From assembly GCF_002886185.1 (NCBI RefSeq), contig NZ_KZ614146.1, positions 1,658,930-1,722,929 of the forward strand: a stretch of DNA of 64,000 nt, in the 5' to 3' direction. Position 1 is the stretch's first letter, and every line of letters starts with the position of its first letter. Source of the DNA: Salipaludibacillus neizhouensis (GTDB lineage: Bacteria; Bacillota; Bacilli; Bacillales; Salisediminibacteriaceae). The notes under the pieces were generated by a model. That model did not search any database. It was not told where the DNA came from and saw nothing but the letters and a program-made list of their open reading frames with translations. The translations under genes were made by a program, and so were the position numbers. Shown piece after piece: positions 26,213-34,620 of the stretch.

Positions 26213-27442
26213 TTAATTTAATTGTTCTGCTGGTCCAAAAAATTCAAAATGATACTTATTTTCAGGTACTTCCCACTCGGTTAATGCATCTTTTACAGCC
26301 TTCATAAAAGGTAATGGACCACAGAAATAAAACACTTTATTGTTATCAGATAAGATAGATTTTAACCACTCTAGGTCAAGGTAACCTTCTTTTTGAAATG
26401 TTTTGTTTTTTTGATCTAACTCGCTTGGCTTTTCATAGCAAACATAGTAATCTACCGTATTATATTTGTTGGCCATCTCTTTTACATGGTCATCCATTGC
26501 ATGAAAACCGCTGTTTATTGCAGCATGAATAAATGTAACTTCCCGTTCAGGCTGCTGTTCGACTATTGTATTCAACATACTAATCATCGGAGTTAACCCC
26601 ACACCTGCGCTAATTAGTACAACTGGCTCAGACTGCTCCAAGTCTAATATAAAATCTCCTGCAGGTGATGTGATTTCAACAATATCGCCTTCATGAACAG
26701 ACTTATGCAAGTAATTAGATACTAAACCATCAGGAACATCATTGTCGGTAGTTTCTTTTTTCGGAGTAATGCGGAAATAGTCTTTCCCTGGAGAATCAGA
26801 TAAGCTATACTGTCTGATTTGGGAATATTCTCCGTCTCGTATCGTACAGCGAATACTAATATATTGACCGGGAACAAACGTTGGAATTGCCCCTCCATCT
26901 TTTCGTTTCAAATAGAATGAGGTTATAGCATCTGTCTCCTTCACTTTATTTTGGACAACAAATTGTCTAAAGCCATCCCATCCACCTTTAAGAGCAGACG
27001 CTTCTTCATACATATCTTTTTCAACTTGAATAAACACATCAGCAATCACGCCATACGCTTTACCCCAGGCGTCAGTAATATCATCTGTATCTGCATCTCC
27101 TAAAACATCTTTAATTGCTAGTAACAAATACTTTCCAACAATTGGATAATGCTCCGGCTTAATTTGTAAACTTCTATGTTTATGTGCAATCTGCTTCACG
27201 ACAGGAACGATCGTTTCTAGATTATCAATGTATTGTGCAGCGGCATAAATCGTATTAGCTAAAGCTCTTGGTTGGGTACCTTTTTTCTGATTCGTTTGGT
27301 TAAAAATATTTAATAGTTCAGGATGATTGTCGAACATCATTTCATAAAATCGTTTTGTAATAGTTGCTCCATGCTCTTCTAATACTGGGACAGTTGATTT
27401 TACAATTTCAATTGTTTTAGCATCTAATTGTTCCGTTGACAT
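26213..27442 (-). CDS. hmp: flavohaemoglobin, nitric oxide dioxygenase
   Basis: A 409-residue flavohaemoglobin that converts NO and O2 to nitrate using NAD(P)H. Residues 1-135 are the globin (proximal His in [11 protein letters not shown]). About 150-255 is the FAD-binding barrel ([12 protein letters not shown], then GDFILDL). About 262-405 is the NAD-binding domain ([15 protein letters not shown] and [13 protein letters not shown]). Length is normal. AAAGGGG precedes the ATG. It diverges from an nsrR gene across a 217-bp gap with NsrR-like inverted repeats, so NO-dependent derepression is expected. Confidence 0.96.
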   Translation of the reverse strand: MSTEQLDAKTIEIVKSTVPVLEEHGATITKRFYEMMFDNHPELLNIFNQTNQKKGTQPRALANTIYAAAQYIDNLETIVPVVKQIAHKHRSLQIKPEHYPIVGKYLLLAIKDVLGDADTDDITDAWGKAYGVIADVFIQVEKDMYEEASALKGGWDGFRQFVVQNKVKETDAITSFYLKRKDGGAIPTFVPGQYISIRCTIRDGEYSQIRQYSLSDSPGKDYFRITPKKETTDNDVPDGLVSNYLHKSVHEGDIVEITSPAGDFILDLEQSEPVVLISAGVGLTPMISMLNTIVEQQPEREVTFIHAAINSGFHAMDDHVKEMANKYNTVDYYVCYEKPSELDQKNKTFQKEGYLDLEWLKSILSDNNKVFYFCGPLPFMKAVKDALTEWEVPENKYHFEFFGPAEQLN

Positions 27443-27478
27443 TTCTAAAACCCCTTTTTTATTGTAATCACAGCGTTA

Positions 27479-27501
27479 AACATATATTCTTAATACATGT
27501 T
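27479..27501. promoter_or_regulatory. NsrR-type operator upstream of hmp
   Basis: AACATATATT-CTT-AATACATGTT is a 23-bp inverted repeat with 9 of 10 pairs matching and a 3-bp centre. It is 37 bp upstream of the hmp start. Size, AT-rich arms and place fit the NsrR box of Bacillus hmp. Binding is inferred. Confidence 0.7.
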
Positions 27502-27527
27502 ATATTATACTTGCACACGACAACTAA

Positions 27528-27550
27528 AAGCAATATATTTAATACATGTT
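27528..27550. promoter_or_regulatory. second, half-conserved NsrR-like site
   Basis: The right arm AATACATGTT is identical to that of the upstream site. The left arm (AAGCAATATA) matches only partly. It is nearer to nsrR and could serve autoregulation. Confidence 0.45.
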
Positions 27551-27659
27551 TAACGGAATGTTCACAATTCAAAATAATATTTCCCTGTTCATTCTTATGT
27601 TATAGTAAAATTTAATGATTATTTTTTCATATTTTATGATGAGGAAACAAGGTGATGTC

Positions 27660-28094
27660 ATGCAATTAACTTCATTCACGGACTATACGTTACGTGTTCT
27701 TATATACCTAGGAGTGCAACCGGAAGACAAGCGATCAAATATAAAAGAAATCTCTGATTTTTATAGCATATCCTTTAATCACTTAAGTAAAGTTGTCTAT
27801 GAATTAGGAAAGTTAGGTATGGTAGAAACAGTAAGAGGTCGAAATGGCGGGATCAAGATCGCTAAAAAACCTTCGGAAATCAATATTGGTTCATTAGTAC
27901 GCCATACCGAAAGTCCAATAGAAATCGTCGAATGTTTTAATGAAGAAAAAAATACATGCAAACTTAATTCGGCATGCCGATTAAAGGGAGCATTAAAAGA
28001 AGCACTTGAAGCTTATTTGAATGTACTTGACTCCTATACGTTGAGCGATCTTCTTGTAAATAAAGAGGATATAAAACAACTTCTTATGAAGTAA
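27660..28094 (+). CDS. nsrR: Rrf2-family NO-sensing repressor NsrR
   Basis: A 144-residue Rrf2 regulator. The start at 27660 (MQLTSFTDYTLRVL) has AAGGTGATG upstream and matches family N-termini; the in-frame ATG at 27615 lacks a site. The winged helix covers about 1-80. Three cysteines in ECFNEEKNTCKLNSACRLK have the C-x7-C-x5-C spacing of the B. subtilis NsrR [4Fe-4S] cluster, which is destroyed by NO. It is divergent from hmp, the classic target. Confidence 0.93.
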   Translation: MQLTSFTDYTLRVLIYLGVQPEDKRSNIKEISDFYSISFNHLSKVVYELGKLGMVETVRGRNGGIKIAKKPSEINIGSLVRHTESPIEIVECFNEEKNTCKLNSACRLKGALKEALEAYLNVLDSYTLSDLLVNKEDIKQLLMK

Positions 28095-28162
28095 ATAAGA
28101 AAAATGCATAGTGTCTTTAAAGTAGAAGCAATTGCTTCCTTTTAACCCTGGATTTTTAAAAG

Positions 28163-28263
28163 CTCGAAGTAGCGAAAGTGGCTCCTGCTGCAAAACCAAT
28201 AGCCAAAGGAGTTGCTCTCGGAAAGCAGCTGCCGTGAGCTAACTCGAGCCCTCTGTTCGAAAG
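28163..28263. repeat. degenerate Bacillus intergenic repeat, copy 1
   Basis: The stretch begins CTCGAAGTAGCGAA and ends CCTCTGTTCGAAAG. The same borders and similar interior occur at 50144-50242. The pattern recalls the small GC-richer non-coding repeats scattered in Bacillaceae genomes. No ORF lies within. It occupies most of the 490-bp gap after nsrR; the rest of the gap holds the terminator at 28279 and AT-rich sequence. Confidence 0.6.
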
Positions 28264-28278
28264 AAAACACAGCCGCTA

Positions 28279-28324
28279 AAAAAAGATGGTACTCAGACAA
28301 AATAACGTCTGTACCATCTTTTTT
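28279..28324. terminator. strong hairpin terminator after the repeat
   Basis: AAAAAAGATGGTAC pairs with GTACCATCTTTTTT, with a second inner stem CAGAC/GTCTG. The flanking A and T runs make it active in both directions. Confidence 0.8.
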
Positions 28325-28584
28325 GATAGATTACTTCACAATATTTGCAAGAGAACAATATGTCAACTAATTAAATATATCACTCGTTACAAAAAAAATG
28401 ACAAAGCCTCTTACCTCTAAATATTAAAGGACCATTTCTTTAGCAAGTTCCTCCTCCAATTCTAAATGACCCTCCACCTGTAAATCACATTTATAAAATT
28501 CCAAGAACTAATTTAACACCTATCGGGCTATAGGTGAATATGCATAATTGCATACAATAGAATATTTGCGTAGGAGAGATAGAG

Positions 28585-29280
28585 ATGCTCATTAAGATCG
28601 TTCAAGGAAATGACAAAGAACTGGAATTCTCAGATGTGAATGTTGTCATTGATGTGATACGAGCATTCACATTTGCACATCACGCTTTTATTCAAGGAGC
28701 TAAACAAATACTGCTAGTAAAAACAGTGGAAGAAGCCTTTGAATTAAAGAAAAGTAACCCATCATATTTATTAGCAGGGGAGGTGAAAGGCAGAGGTATA
28801 AAAGGCTTTGATCTAGATAACTCCCCTTCCTTAATTAGCAAATATAATTTAAATGGGCGATCATTAGTTCAAAAAACAACAAACGGAGTTAATGCAACTT
28901 TACATGCACTAAATACAGACATTGTTTTTGTAACAGGGTATTCAAATGCAAAAAATACAGCTGATTATGTGAAAAATTTATATTGTTCTATCAACCAAGA
29001 TAATTCCATTCATCTCGTTGCTTCACATCCAAGTGGTGATGATGATTTAGCATGTGCGGAATATATAAAGGGGATTCTAGAAGAAAATATCATTGAATCC
29101 GCAAAGATGGTAGAAAAGAGAATACAAGCTTCTCATGTAGCGGAGAAATTCTACGATTCTGAACGACCGGAATTTAAAGAAGAAGACATTGCTATATGCT
29201 TAAAAGAATTGGAAAGTGATTTTGTAATGATTGTGAATCAAACGAATCGCGTACCAAGGATCGAGAGGGTAGATATATGA
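28585..29280 (+). CDS. comB: 2-phosphosulfolactate phosphatase
   Basis: A 231-residue ComB-family phosphatase (B. subtilis YitC) that converts (R)-2-phospho-3-sulfolactate to 3-sulfolactate. Family-like segments include VVIDVIRAFTFAHHAF, GEVKGRGIKGFDLDNSP, QKTTNGVNA and ASHPSGDDDLACAEYI. AGGAGAGATAGAG precedes the ATG. Its TGA overlaps the comA ATG by 4 bp. In Bacillus the pathway makes sulfolactate, a compound stored in spores. Confidence 0.9.
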   Translation: MLIKIVQGNDKELEFSDVNVVIDVIRAFTFAHHAFIQGAKQILLVKTVEEAFELKKSNPSYLLAGEVKGRGIKGFDLDNSPSLISKYNLNGRSLVQKTTNGVNATLHALNTDIVFVTGYSNAKNTADYVKNLYCSINQDNSIHLVASHPSGDDDLACAEYIKGILEENIIESAKMVEKRIQASHVAEKFYDSERPEFKEEDIAICLKELESDFVMIVNQTNRVPRIERVDI

Positions 29281-30074
29281 GAGAATCAGGACTAAATTTA
29301 CCGATTAGAGAACCCAAACCAAGAGAAAACGGATTAACAATATTAATAGATAATGGTCTATCCACTCAACTGTTTAAAGACATGATAAACAGTTCTTCAG
29401 ATTTGATTGATTTCGTTAAATTTGGCTGGGGTACTTCTGTTATAACAAGACAATTAGAGGAAAAAATGCTGTGTTTACATGCACATGGGATTGAATTTTT
29501 TTTTGGAGGAACGTTGTTTGAAAAGTTTCTTAGTCAACATAAATTAGACGACTTTTATAATTATTGCAAAGAATTCGACTGTAAATATATTGAGATTTCA
29601 AACGGGACCATAGATATTACAAACAAAGAAAAGGCGTCTTACATTTCAGATTTTTCTTCGGATTTCCAAGTTTTTAGTGAAGTAGGCTACAAGGATTGTG
29701 ATAAATCTGAGTTAATTACCTCAACTGAATGGGTCGAATACATTCAAGAAGATTTCGAGGCTGGAGCAGCAAAAGTCATCACAGAAGCAAGAGAAAGTGG
29801 TACAAGTGGCTTGTGCACAAAGGATGGAGAGATAAAACTGCAATACCTTCAAGATATTTTGGCCGCTGACATTAATATGAAAAATATCATCTTTGAGGCT
29901 CCATTAAAAAAATTACAGGCATTATTTATAAAAATGATAGGTCCGGAAGTGAACCTCGCAAACATAGCTTTTCAGGATATTATTTCGCTTGAAACCTTAA
30001 GGCTTGGATTACGATCCGATACGTTTTATTTAGTTAATCTTGATTGGGGGAGTTTACATGAGAGACAAAAATAA
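29277..30074 (+). CDS. comA: phosphosulfolactate synthase
   Basis: A 265-residue TIM-barrel ComA (B. subtilis YitD) that adds sulfite to phosphoenolpyruvate to give 2-phospho-3-sulfolactate. Seen motifs: LTILIDNGLS, VKFGWGTSVI, FFGGTLFEKF, KYIEISNGTI, FSEVGYKD, KVITEARESG and IFEAPLKKLQALFI. The conserved Lys, Glu and Arg of the barrel are present. Overlaps both neighbours, giving a tight comB-comA-VOC operon. Confidence 0.92.
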   Translation: MRESGLNLPIREPKPRENGLTILIDNGLSTQLFKDMINSSSDLIDFVKFGWGTSVITRQLEEKMLCLHAHGIEFFFGGTLFEKFLSQHKLDDFYNYCKEFDCKYIEISNGTIDITNKEKASYISDFSSDFQVFSEVGYKDCDKSELITSTEWVEYIQEDFEAGAAKVITEARESGTSGLCTKDGEIKLQYLQDILAADINMKNIIFEAPLKKLQALFIKMIGPEVNLANIAFQDIISLETLRLGLRSDTFYLVNLDWGSLHERQK

Positions 30075-30456
30075 AGTATTCCACCTTGCTATACCTTGTA
30101 AAAATTTAGATGAGACAGTGAATTTTTATGAAAAACTAGGGTGTAAATTAGCTAGACGTTATCAAGACAGAGTCACATTTGATTTTTTTGGAGACCAGGT
30201 TGTTTGTCACCTTAATCCAGATGAGATTGATGAGATTCCTAAAATGTACCCAAGACATTCCGGTATTACGTTTACTAATAAAGGCGAGTATGAGACTTGT
30301 TTGCGATTAGCAATGGATGAAGAACTACCTTTTTTCCAAGAAGAAATGGTTCGCTTTAAAGGAAAACCTGAAGAGCATCTTACTTTTTTTCTGGTAGATC
30401 CTGCAAACAACCTATTAGAATTTAAATATTATCATGACATAACTATGGTTTACTAA
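30058..30456 (+). CDS. VOC-superfamily (glyoxalase-like) protein
   Basis: A 132-residue vicinal-oxygen-chelate protein: FHLAIPCKNLDETVNFYEKLG at the start and FFLVDPANNLLEFKYY at the end are the paired beta-alpha-beta-beta-beta modules, with His and Glu metal-ligand candidates (FHLA, LEFK). I start at ATG 30058 with GGGGGAG upstream; the gene overlaps comA by 17 bp. Substrate unknown. Co-transcription with comAB suggests a link to sulfolactate metabolism, which is inference. Confidence 0.85.
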   Translation: MRDKNKVFHLAIPCKNLDETVNFYEKLGCKLARRYQDRVTFDFFGDQVVCHLNPDEIDEIPKMYPRHSGITFTNKGEYETCLRLAMDEELPFFQEEMVRFKGKPEEHLTFFLVDPANNLLEFKYYHDITMVY

Positions 30457-30576
30457 AAATATTTTTGACACATGACAGGTTGGGCAATTCGTTCAATCTG
30501 TTTTTACGTTCATTTGTACTGGGGATCACATCGAATTAAATTGGTAGATAAAAGGTACATAAATGAATGAAAGTAA
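30457..30576. other. spacer before the riboswitch promoter
   Basis: AT-rich sequence between the VOC gene and the promoter at 30577. I see no gene or clear terminator in it. Confidence 0.4.
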
Positions 30577-30605
30577 TTGACAGAATAATAAAAATCAATT
30601 ATAAT
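30577..30605 (+). promoter_or_regulatory. perfect sigma-A promoter of the Mn riboswitch transcript
   Basis: TTGACA, a 17-bp spacer and TATAAT: both hexamers match the consensus exactly. The riboswitch begins about 25 bp downstream, so this is its promoter. Confidence 0.9.
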
Positions 30606-30629
30606 GACTGTATATAATTGAATACATCT

Positions 30630-30727
30630 CCTTAAAGGGGAGTAGCTTTTACAACATAGTCGTCATCTCGGAGTCTTGTACTCTCGGCTTTGTTGGCAAC
30701 CGAAACGTTGTTAGCAAGACCTTTACC
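30630..30727 (+). ncRNA. yybP-ykoY manganese riboswitch
   Basis: The conserved start CTTAAAGGGGAGTAGC, the internal AGTCGTCATCTCGG and CTCGGCTTTGTTGGC segments, and the end TAGCAAGACCTTTACC match the yybP-ykoY family in order and spacing. The RNA binds Mn2+ and usually turns on Mn exporters (TerC/YkoY, MntP, P-type ATPases). Downstream lies a terminator whose 5' arm repeats the aptamer's CCTTTACC, and then a kinase-like gene, not a known Mn exporter. Confidence 0.9.
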
Positions 30728-30757
30728 GGAAAGTGGTGAAGGAATTTTTTGTTTATA

Positions 30758-30787
30758 AACCTTTACCATAGTTGGTAAAGGTTTTTT
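30758..30787 (+). terminator. riboswitch expression-platform terminator
   Basis: AACCTTTACCA pairs with TGGTAAAGGTT, followed by U-run. The 3' arm can instead pair with ACCTTTACC at the end of the aptamer, so the two folds exclude each other. This is the usual logic of a transcriptional Mn switch. Confidence 0.85.
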
Positions 30788-30904
30788 CTATATTATTTTT
30801 AGGTTTACGGCTATCCTGACTGAAGAAAAAATTGTCATAACATTGTGACAAGCGCTTTTGTACTGGATAGAAAGGCGTAGGATTAAGTAAAAGGGAGGCC
30901 TTCA

Positions 30905-31555
30905 ATGAAGTCATTCAGCGAATTGGCTTACAGTGTAAAATATGAAATAACCGGCTCGAGAACAAGAGTTAAAGATAAAGATCCAGCATTAGAATTAATT
31001 GGTGAAGGCAGAAGTGCTTTTGTGTTCAGAATTAACTCTACAAATAAAGTAATAAAAGTATTTTTCGCGCCTTTTTGTCATCTGGCAAAAGAGGAGGCTG
31101 AAATATACAAAAAACTAATCGGCATTCCATCTTATCCGGAATTATATGAATTTGGAGCAAATTATTTAGTTATTGACTATGTAGACGGAAACACGTTATT
31201 TAACTGTCTAGTTAAGGGAATAATGGTCACAAGCGACCATATAAAAGAAATTGACTCTGCTCTTTTACAAGCAAAGAAAAAGGGACTAAATCCGTCAGAT
31301 ATTCATCTAAGAAATATTATGATCACGTCTCATGGAGACATAAAAATAATTGATGTTGCTCGTTTTAGACAAACAAAAAAGTGTTCACAGTGGATAGACC
31401 TGAAAACAGGATTTTATCACTATTATAAATATCGGATTTTCCCTAAAAAAATACCTGCGTTTCTTTTAAATACAATAGCATTCTTTTATAAGAAAAAATT
31501 AATTCATCGTTTTTTTATTAAGAAATCAAATTTAAAAAATAAAATGGTAGGTTGA
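30905..31555 (+). CDS. protein-kinase-like (RIO/YrzF-type) protein
   Basis: A 216-residue protein with a minimal kinase fold: glycine-rich-like LIGEGRSAFVFRI (about 36), Lys in KVIKVFF, hinge YLVIDYVDG, catalytic-loop-like LNPSDIHLRNIMI (Asp then Asn) and DFG-like IKIIDVARF. Such small Bacillus proteins (YrzF and relatives) are annotated as putative serine/threonine kinases without known substrate. The C-terminus is basic and hydrophobic and may lie on the membrane. GGGAGG precedes the ATG. It is the only gene downstream of the Mn riboswitch within this transcription unit. Confidence 0.75.
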   Translation: MKSFSELAYSVKYEITGSRTRVKDKDPALELIGEGRSAFVFRINSTNKVIKVFFAPFCHLAKEEAEIYKKLIGIPSYPELYEFGANYLVIDYVDGNTLFNCLVKGIMVTSDHIKEIDSALLQAKKKGLNPSDIHLRNIMITSHGDIKIIDVARFRQTKKCSQWIDLKTGFYHYYKYRIFPKKIPAFLLNTIAFFYKKKLIHRFFIKKSNLKNKMVG

Positions 31556-31634
31556 TTTCAAGGGGAACTAAGTAGTAAATTAATCATTCTAATAAATTGT
31601 GATTTCAAAAACTGCTAGCCATTGAATACTTTAG

Positions 31635-31666
31635 ACAGTGAAAGAAATTCTTTCGCTGTTTTCTTT
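31635..31666 (+). terminator. rho-independent terminator of the kinase-like gene
   Basis: ACAGTGAAAG / CTTTCGCTGT stem (one G-U pair) followed by TTTTCTTTT. Confidence 0.75.
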
Positions 31667-31762
31667 TCGTTGCTCAGTTTTTCATAATGGAAGATACTAT
31701 CGTTATTATTATGTTAAAGTATTTGAGAAGTTAGAAATACATTCGGTGGGGAGAGTTTCCAT

Positions 31763-32509
31763 ATGTCAAAACCAATGATTGCCGTTTTACCACTCTATGA
31801 CAAGGCCAAAGAAAGTTACTGGATGTTACCAGGGTATATGAAAGGGATTGAAGAAGCAGGGGGGATTCCGGTCATAATGTCCTTGACTGCAGATGAAGAA
31901 GATATTTTGGCAATAGCAGAGAATTTTGATGGATTTCTTTTTACAGGAGGTCAGGATGTAAATCCAAATCTCTATGGTGAGAAAAATGAGAATTATTGTG
32001 ATGAAATCTGTGAAAAACGAGATTTTATGGAGGGGATTCTCTTTCATCATGTTTTGCGCCTAAATAAACCTGCATTTGGAATTTGTCGTGGATTGCAACT
32101 TTTTAATGTTTTATTAGGTGGTACACTATACCAGGACATTGCTGCACAACGGCCTGGAGAAAATCAGTTAGAGCATAAACAAACTGTCTCTTATGATCAA
32201 GCAGTCCATCATGTATACATACAGAAAGACAGTACTTTTTATAACATAATGAAAAAAGAAGTAATCATGGTCAATAGTCTACACCATCAAGGAATTAAAC
32301 ACTTAGCTGACGTATTAGTCCCAGGCGCTAAATCTGAGGATGACCTTATTGAGGCTGTATATATGCCAGGGAAAAACTTTGTTTTAGCAGTGCAATGGCA
32401 TCCGGAATTTAATTATCACATTGATGAAAACAGCGCTAAGTTATTTCTCGAATTTGTAAAATCAAGTGAGCTGTCATTAAAAATTACGAAACCTGTGTCC
32501 AAAATATAG
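31763..32509 (+). CDS. peptidase C26 / gamma-glutamyl-GABA hydrolase family protein
   Basis: A 248-residue class I glutamine-amidotransferase-like hydrolase (PuuD type). The oxyanion segment is FTGGQDVNP, the nucleophile Cys is in FGICRGLQLFNV, and the His-Glu pair is in AVQWHPEF. PuuD-type enzymes hydrolyse gamma-glutamyl amides such as gamma-glutamyl-GABA. Bacillus paralogues are poorly characterised, so the substrate is open. GGTGGGGAGAG precedes the ATG. Transcribed alone, ended by the terminator at 32533. Confidence 0.88.
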   Translation: MSKPMIAVLPLYDKAKESYWMLPGYMKGIEEAGGIPVIMSLTADEEDILAIAENFDGFLFTGGQDVNPNLYGEKNENYCDEICEKRDFMEGILFHHVLRLNKPAFGICRGLQLFNVLLGGTLYQDIAAQRPGENQLEHKQTVSYDQAVHHVYIQKDSTFYNIMKKEVIMVNSLHHQGIKHLADVLVPGAKSEDDLIEAVYMPGKNFVLAVQWHPEFNYHIDENSAKLFLEFVKSSELSLKITKPVSKI

Positions 32510-32532
32510 AATAATGAAGGGAATTATTGTAA

Positions 32533-32578
32533 AAAAGGGTACGAAAAAAGTTAAAACCGCTTTTTTCAGTACCCTTTT
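32533..32578. terminator. long bidirectional terminator
   Basis: AAAAGGGTAC pairs with GTACCCTTTT and an inner GAAAAAAG with CTTTTTTC. It lies between the amidotransferase gene and the small minus-strand gene, which converge. Confidence 0.85.
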
Positions 32579-32631
32579 GCGAAAATGGAATATCAAGTTC
32601 TCCATACATTGAACTGGAAAAATACAGATAA

Positions 32632-32769
32632 TTATATTTTTTTATTGTGAGGTTTTTCAATTTCGCGATTATGTGACTCCGGGTGTTCGATTTCATGATC
32701 AGGGAGACTTTCAGTAGGGGTTTGATTGTTGGTTAACGTTTTATTTTTATTCGGATTTCGTTTTTTCAT
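32632..32769 (-). CDS. small hydrophilic protein, 45 residues
   Basis: An ATG at 32769 follows AAGGAGGAAAAA, a very strong ribosome site. The frame encodes 45 residues beginning MKKRNPNKNKTLTNNQTP, rich in Lys, Asn, Glu, Pro and His, with no hydrophobic stretch, ending NKKI before TAA. It converges on a strong terminator at 32533, as a real gene would. The composition resembles small spore or cytoplasmic basic proteins of Bacillus, but I do not recognise a family. Confidence 0.6.
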   Translation of the reverse strand: MKKRNPNKNKTLTNNQTPTESLPDHEIEHPESHNREIEKPHNKKI

Positions 32770-32899
32770 TTTTTCCTCCTTGAAGTAATTAATAAAGATA
32801 GTTTAAGTAAGTTTTAGAAATCTATACGATAAAGTTTTTATAAGTTAGAGGATAGAAACAAAATAAATAGACACCTTATTAATTGGAGGTGTCTGATTC

Positions 32900-33412
32900 A
32901 TGAAAAAAAGTAAAGAAGTATCTTTTCTAAGGATTACGACAATGGTTGCATTATTTCTCTTACCTTTTGCAATCTATAAACGTTCATTCAAAGATTGGAT
33001 AATAATTTATCTAGTTAGTTGCATCGGGAATACATTTGCCGACCGCACTCTCGTTTCCAAAGGCTATGTCAAATATAAAATAAGACCGAAATCAAAAATA
33101 TTTTCTGTACATCTTCCATTTGATCTAATCCAGTATCCTTTAGCCTTACTTTATTATAATCAGTGGACACTAAACAGCAAAATTACCGGGATATTCCTAA
33201 AACTTTTAGTTTTTGTTATACCACAGATTATTATTGAAACAATAGCTGAAAAAAAGACAGATTTAATTACCTTTAAAAAGGGTTGGAAATGGTATCATTC
33301 TCTTCTGTCGATGGCTATGAAGTTTTTGTTATGCCGCCTTATAATTGCTTCTATTAGAAAACTAAATACTAAGAATGAAACCATCTTAAGTGATGCCCAA
33401 TCTCAAGAGTAA
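32900..33412 (+). CDS. CBO0543-family membrane protein
   Basis: A 170-residue membrane protein with four to five hydrophobic helices. Segments such as FKDWIIIYLVSCIGNTFADR and SKIFSVHLPFDLIQYPLALL fit the CBO0543 family of uncharacterised firmicute membrane proteins. GGAGG lies nine bases before the ATG. Function unknown; no operon partners. Confidence 0.75.
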   Translation: MKKSKEVSFLRITTMVALFLLPFAIYKRSFKDWIIIYLVSCIGNTFADRTLVSKGYVKYKIRPKSKIFSVHLPFDLIQYPLALLYYNQWTLNSKITGIFLKLLVFVIPQIIIETIAEKKTDLITFKKGWKWYHSLLSMAMKFLLCRLIIASIRKLNTKNETILSDAQSQE

Positions 33413-33488
33413 TACCTGAGAAAAGTTTGAGCACTAATTCTACAGGGAACATGAGGAAAGATGAAGAGAAAAAGGAGTTGATCTTTAA

Positions 33489-34133
33489 ATGAAAGTATTA
33501 ATTGTAGGTGCAAACGGTAAAGTTGCGAGACGTAGTTTACAACACTTTAAAAATTCAAGTAAACATGACGCTGTAGCGATGATTCGAAAAGAAGAACAAG
33601 CATCTGAGTTGAAAGAATTGGGTGCTGCTGAAACGGTCATTGCAGATCTTGAAGGAGATATTTCCGAAGCATTTAAAGGAATAGATGCTGTCGTATTTGC
33701 AGCTGGATCCGGACCTAGCACCGGAGCTGACAAAACAGTTCTCATTGATTTATGGGGCGCTATGAAAACGATAGACGAAGCAAAAAAGAATGGCATTAAA
33801 CGTTTTGTTATGGTTAGCGCTATAAATGTGGATGAACCGGAAGCAGCACCTGAAAAAATGCGTCATTACGTCGTAGCTAAAAAATTGGCGGATGATCACC
33901 TGAAAGCTAGTGGTTTGGATTATACGATTGTAAGACCAGGTTCTCTAAATAACGAAGATCCAATAGGCAAAATCTTGCTAGAAGAAAAAATTGGACATCG
34001 AAATGCCGAAATTACTCGTGCAGATGTTGGGCATATAGTTTTTGAAACATTGGATAAGACTAATACTTACGGTAAAATCTTTGAGGTTTTAAACGGTGAG
34101 ACGCCTATTGAAGATGCTATTAAGAAAGTTTAA
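33489..34133 (+). CDS. atypical SDR, NAD(P)-binding (YhfK-like)
   Basis: A 214-residue atypical short-chain dehydrogenase/NmrA-like protein. The dinucleotide motif is VLIVGANGKVARR, and AAGSGPSTGADK and DYTIVRPGSLNN are typical of the YwnB/YhfK group. It has Y and K in MRHYVVAKKLAD where extended SDRs keep YxxxK. Probable role is redox or quinone-related stress, unproven. AAAAGGAG precedes the ATG. Confidence 0.85.
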   Translation: MKVLIVGANGKVARRSLQHFKNSSKHDAVAMIRKEEQASELKELGAAETVIADLEGDISEAFKGIDAVVFAAGSGPSTGADKTVLIDLWGAMKTIDEAKKNGIKRFVMVSAINVDEPEAAPEKMRHYVVAKKLADDHLKASGLDYTIVRPGSLNNEDPIGKILLEEKIGHRNAEITRADVGHIVFETLDKTNTYGKIFEVLNGETPIEDAIKKV

Positions 34134-34142
34134 AGAAGCCCT

Positions 34143-34176
34143 GTAGCGAACAGCGACTAAAACTGTTCGCTACTTT
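34143..34176. terminator. terminator between converging genes
   Basis: GTAGCGAACAG / CTGTTCGCTAC perfect 11-bp stem, then TTTGCT. It lies between the SDR gene and the minus-strand hypothetical gene. Confidence 0.75.
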
Positions 34177-34185
34177 GCTAAATTG

Positions 34186-34566
34186 TTACATCGTTTTCTT
34201 TCCTTCTACTACATTAAAGGTTATTGCAGTATGTTCAGTCTCTACTTTTAGTTCTTTATTAAAAAATCCTTCAACAGCCCACTTAATCCAGAATTCCATG
34301 AAAGAATCCACTATATCTCCATTGGGAAGTGATGCTTTTTCTTTTACAGCACCTTCTTCAAATTCATATTCATATTCTAGTTCTAAACTATTGTAATCAA
34401 ATTCTACTAAAATTTTATCTTTACTATTTTTAACTTCAATATTAGAAATATCTATAGGGGTACATTTGATATAAGTCTCTGCTATCGAATCAAAGGCACT
34501 TTCAAATCTCTCAAATAGTTTTTCAGAATTATATAATATACTTATAGTGACAGTGTTTTTCTTCAC
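34186..34566 (-). CDS. hypothetical protein, 126 residues
   Basis: I do not recognise this protein. I start it at GTG 34566, eight bases after GAGGAG; a longer frame to 34620 lacks a site. The product alternates beta-like segments (NTVTISILYN, KILVEFDYN, TAITFNVVEG) with acidic stretches, with FMEFWIKWAVEGFFNKEL near the C-terminus. It has no signal or membrane segment and is probably a small cytoplasmic alpha/beta protein. Confidence 0.65.
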   Translation of the reverse strand: MKKNTVTISILYNSEKLFERFESAFDSIAETYIKCTPIDISNIEVKNSKDKILVEFDYNSLELEYEYEFEEGAVKEKASLPNGDIVDSFMEFWIKWAVEGFFNKELKVETEHTAITFNVVEGKKTM

Positions 34567-34620
34567 AACTAACTCTCCTCGATTTATATTTGCATTTAAT
34601 CTACGATTAATTTTTAACAC

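Noticed and set aside
30846-30861. TGACAAGCGCTTTTGT as a cre site before the kinase-like gene
   Set aside because: The left half does not align with the cre consensus around the central CG, and a Mn riboswitch already controls the gene.
31553-31625. Possible read-through of the TGA ending the kinase-like gene (about 22 further codons)
   Set aside because: The product already has the normal family length and the extension looks random.
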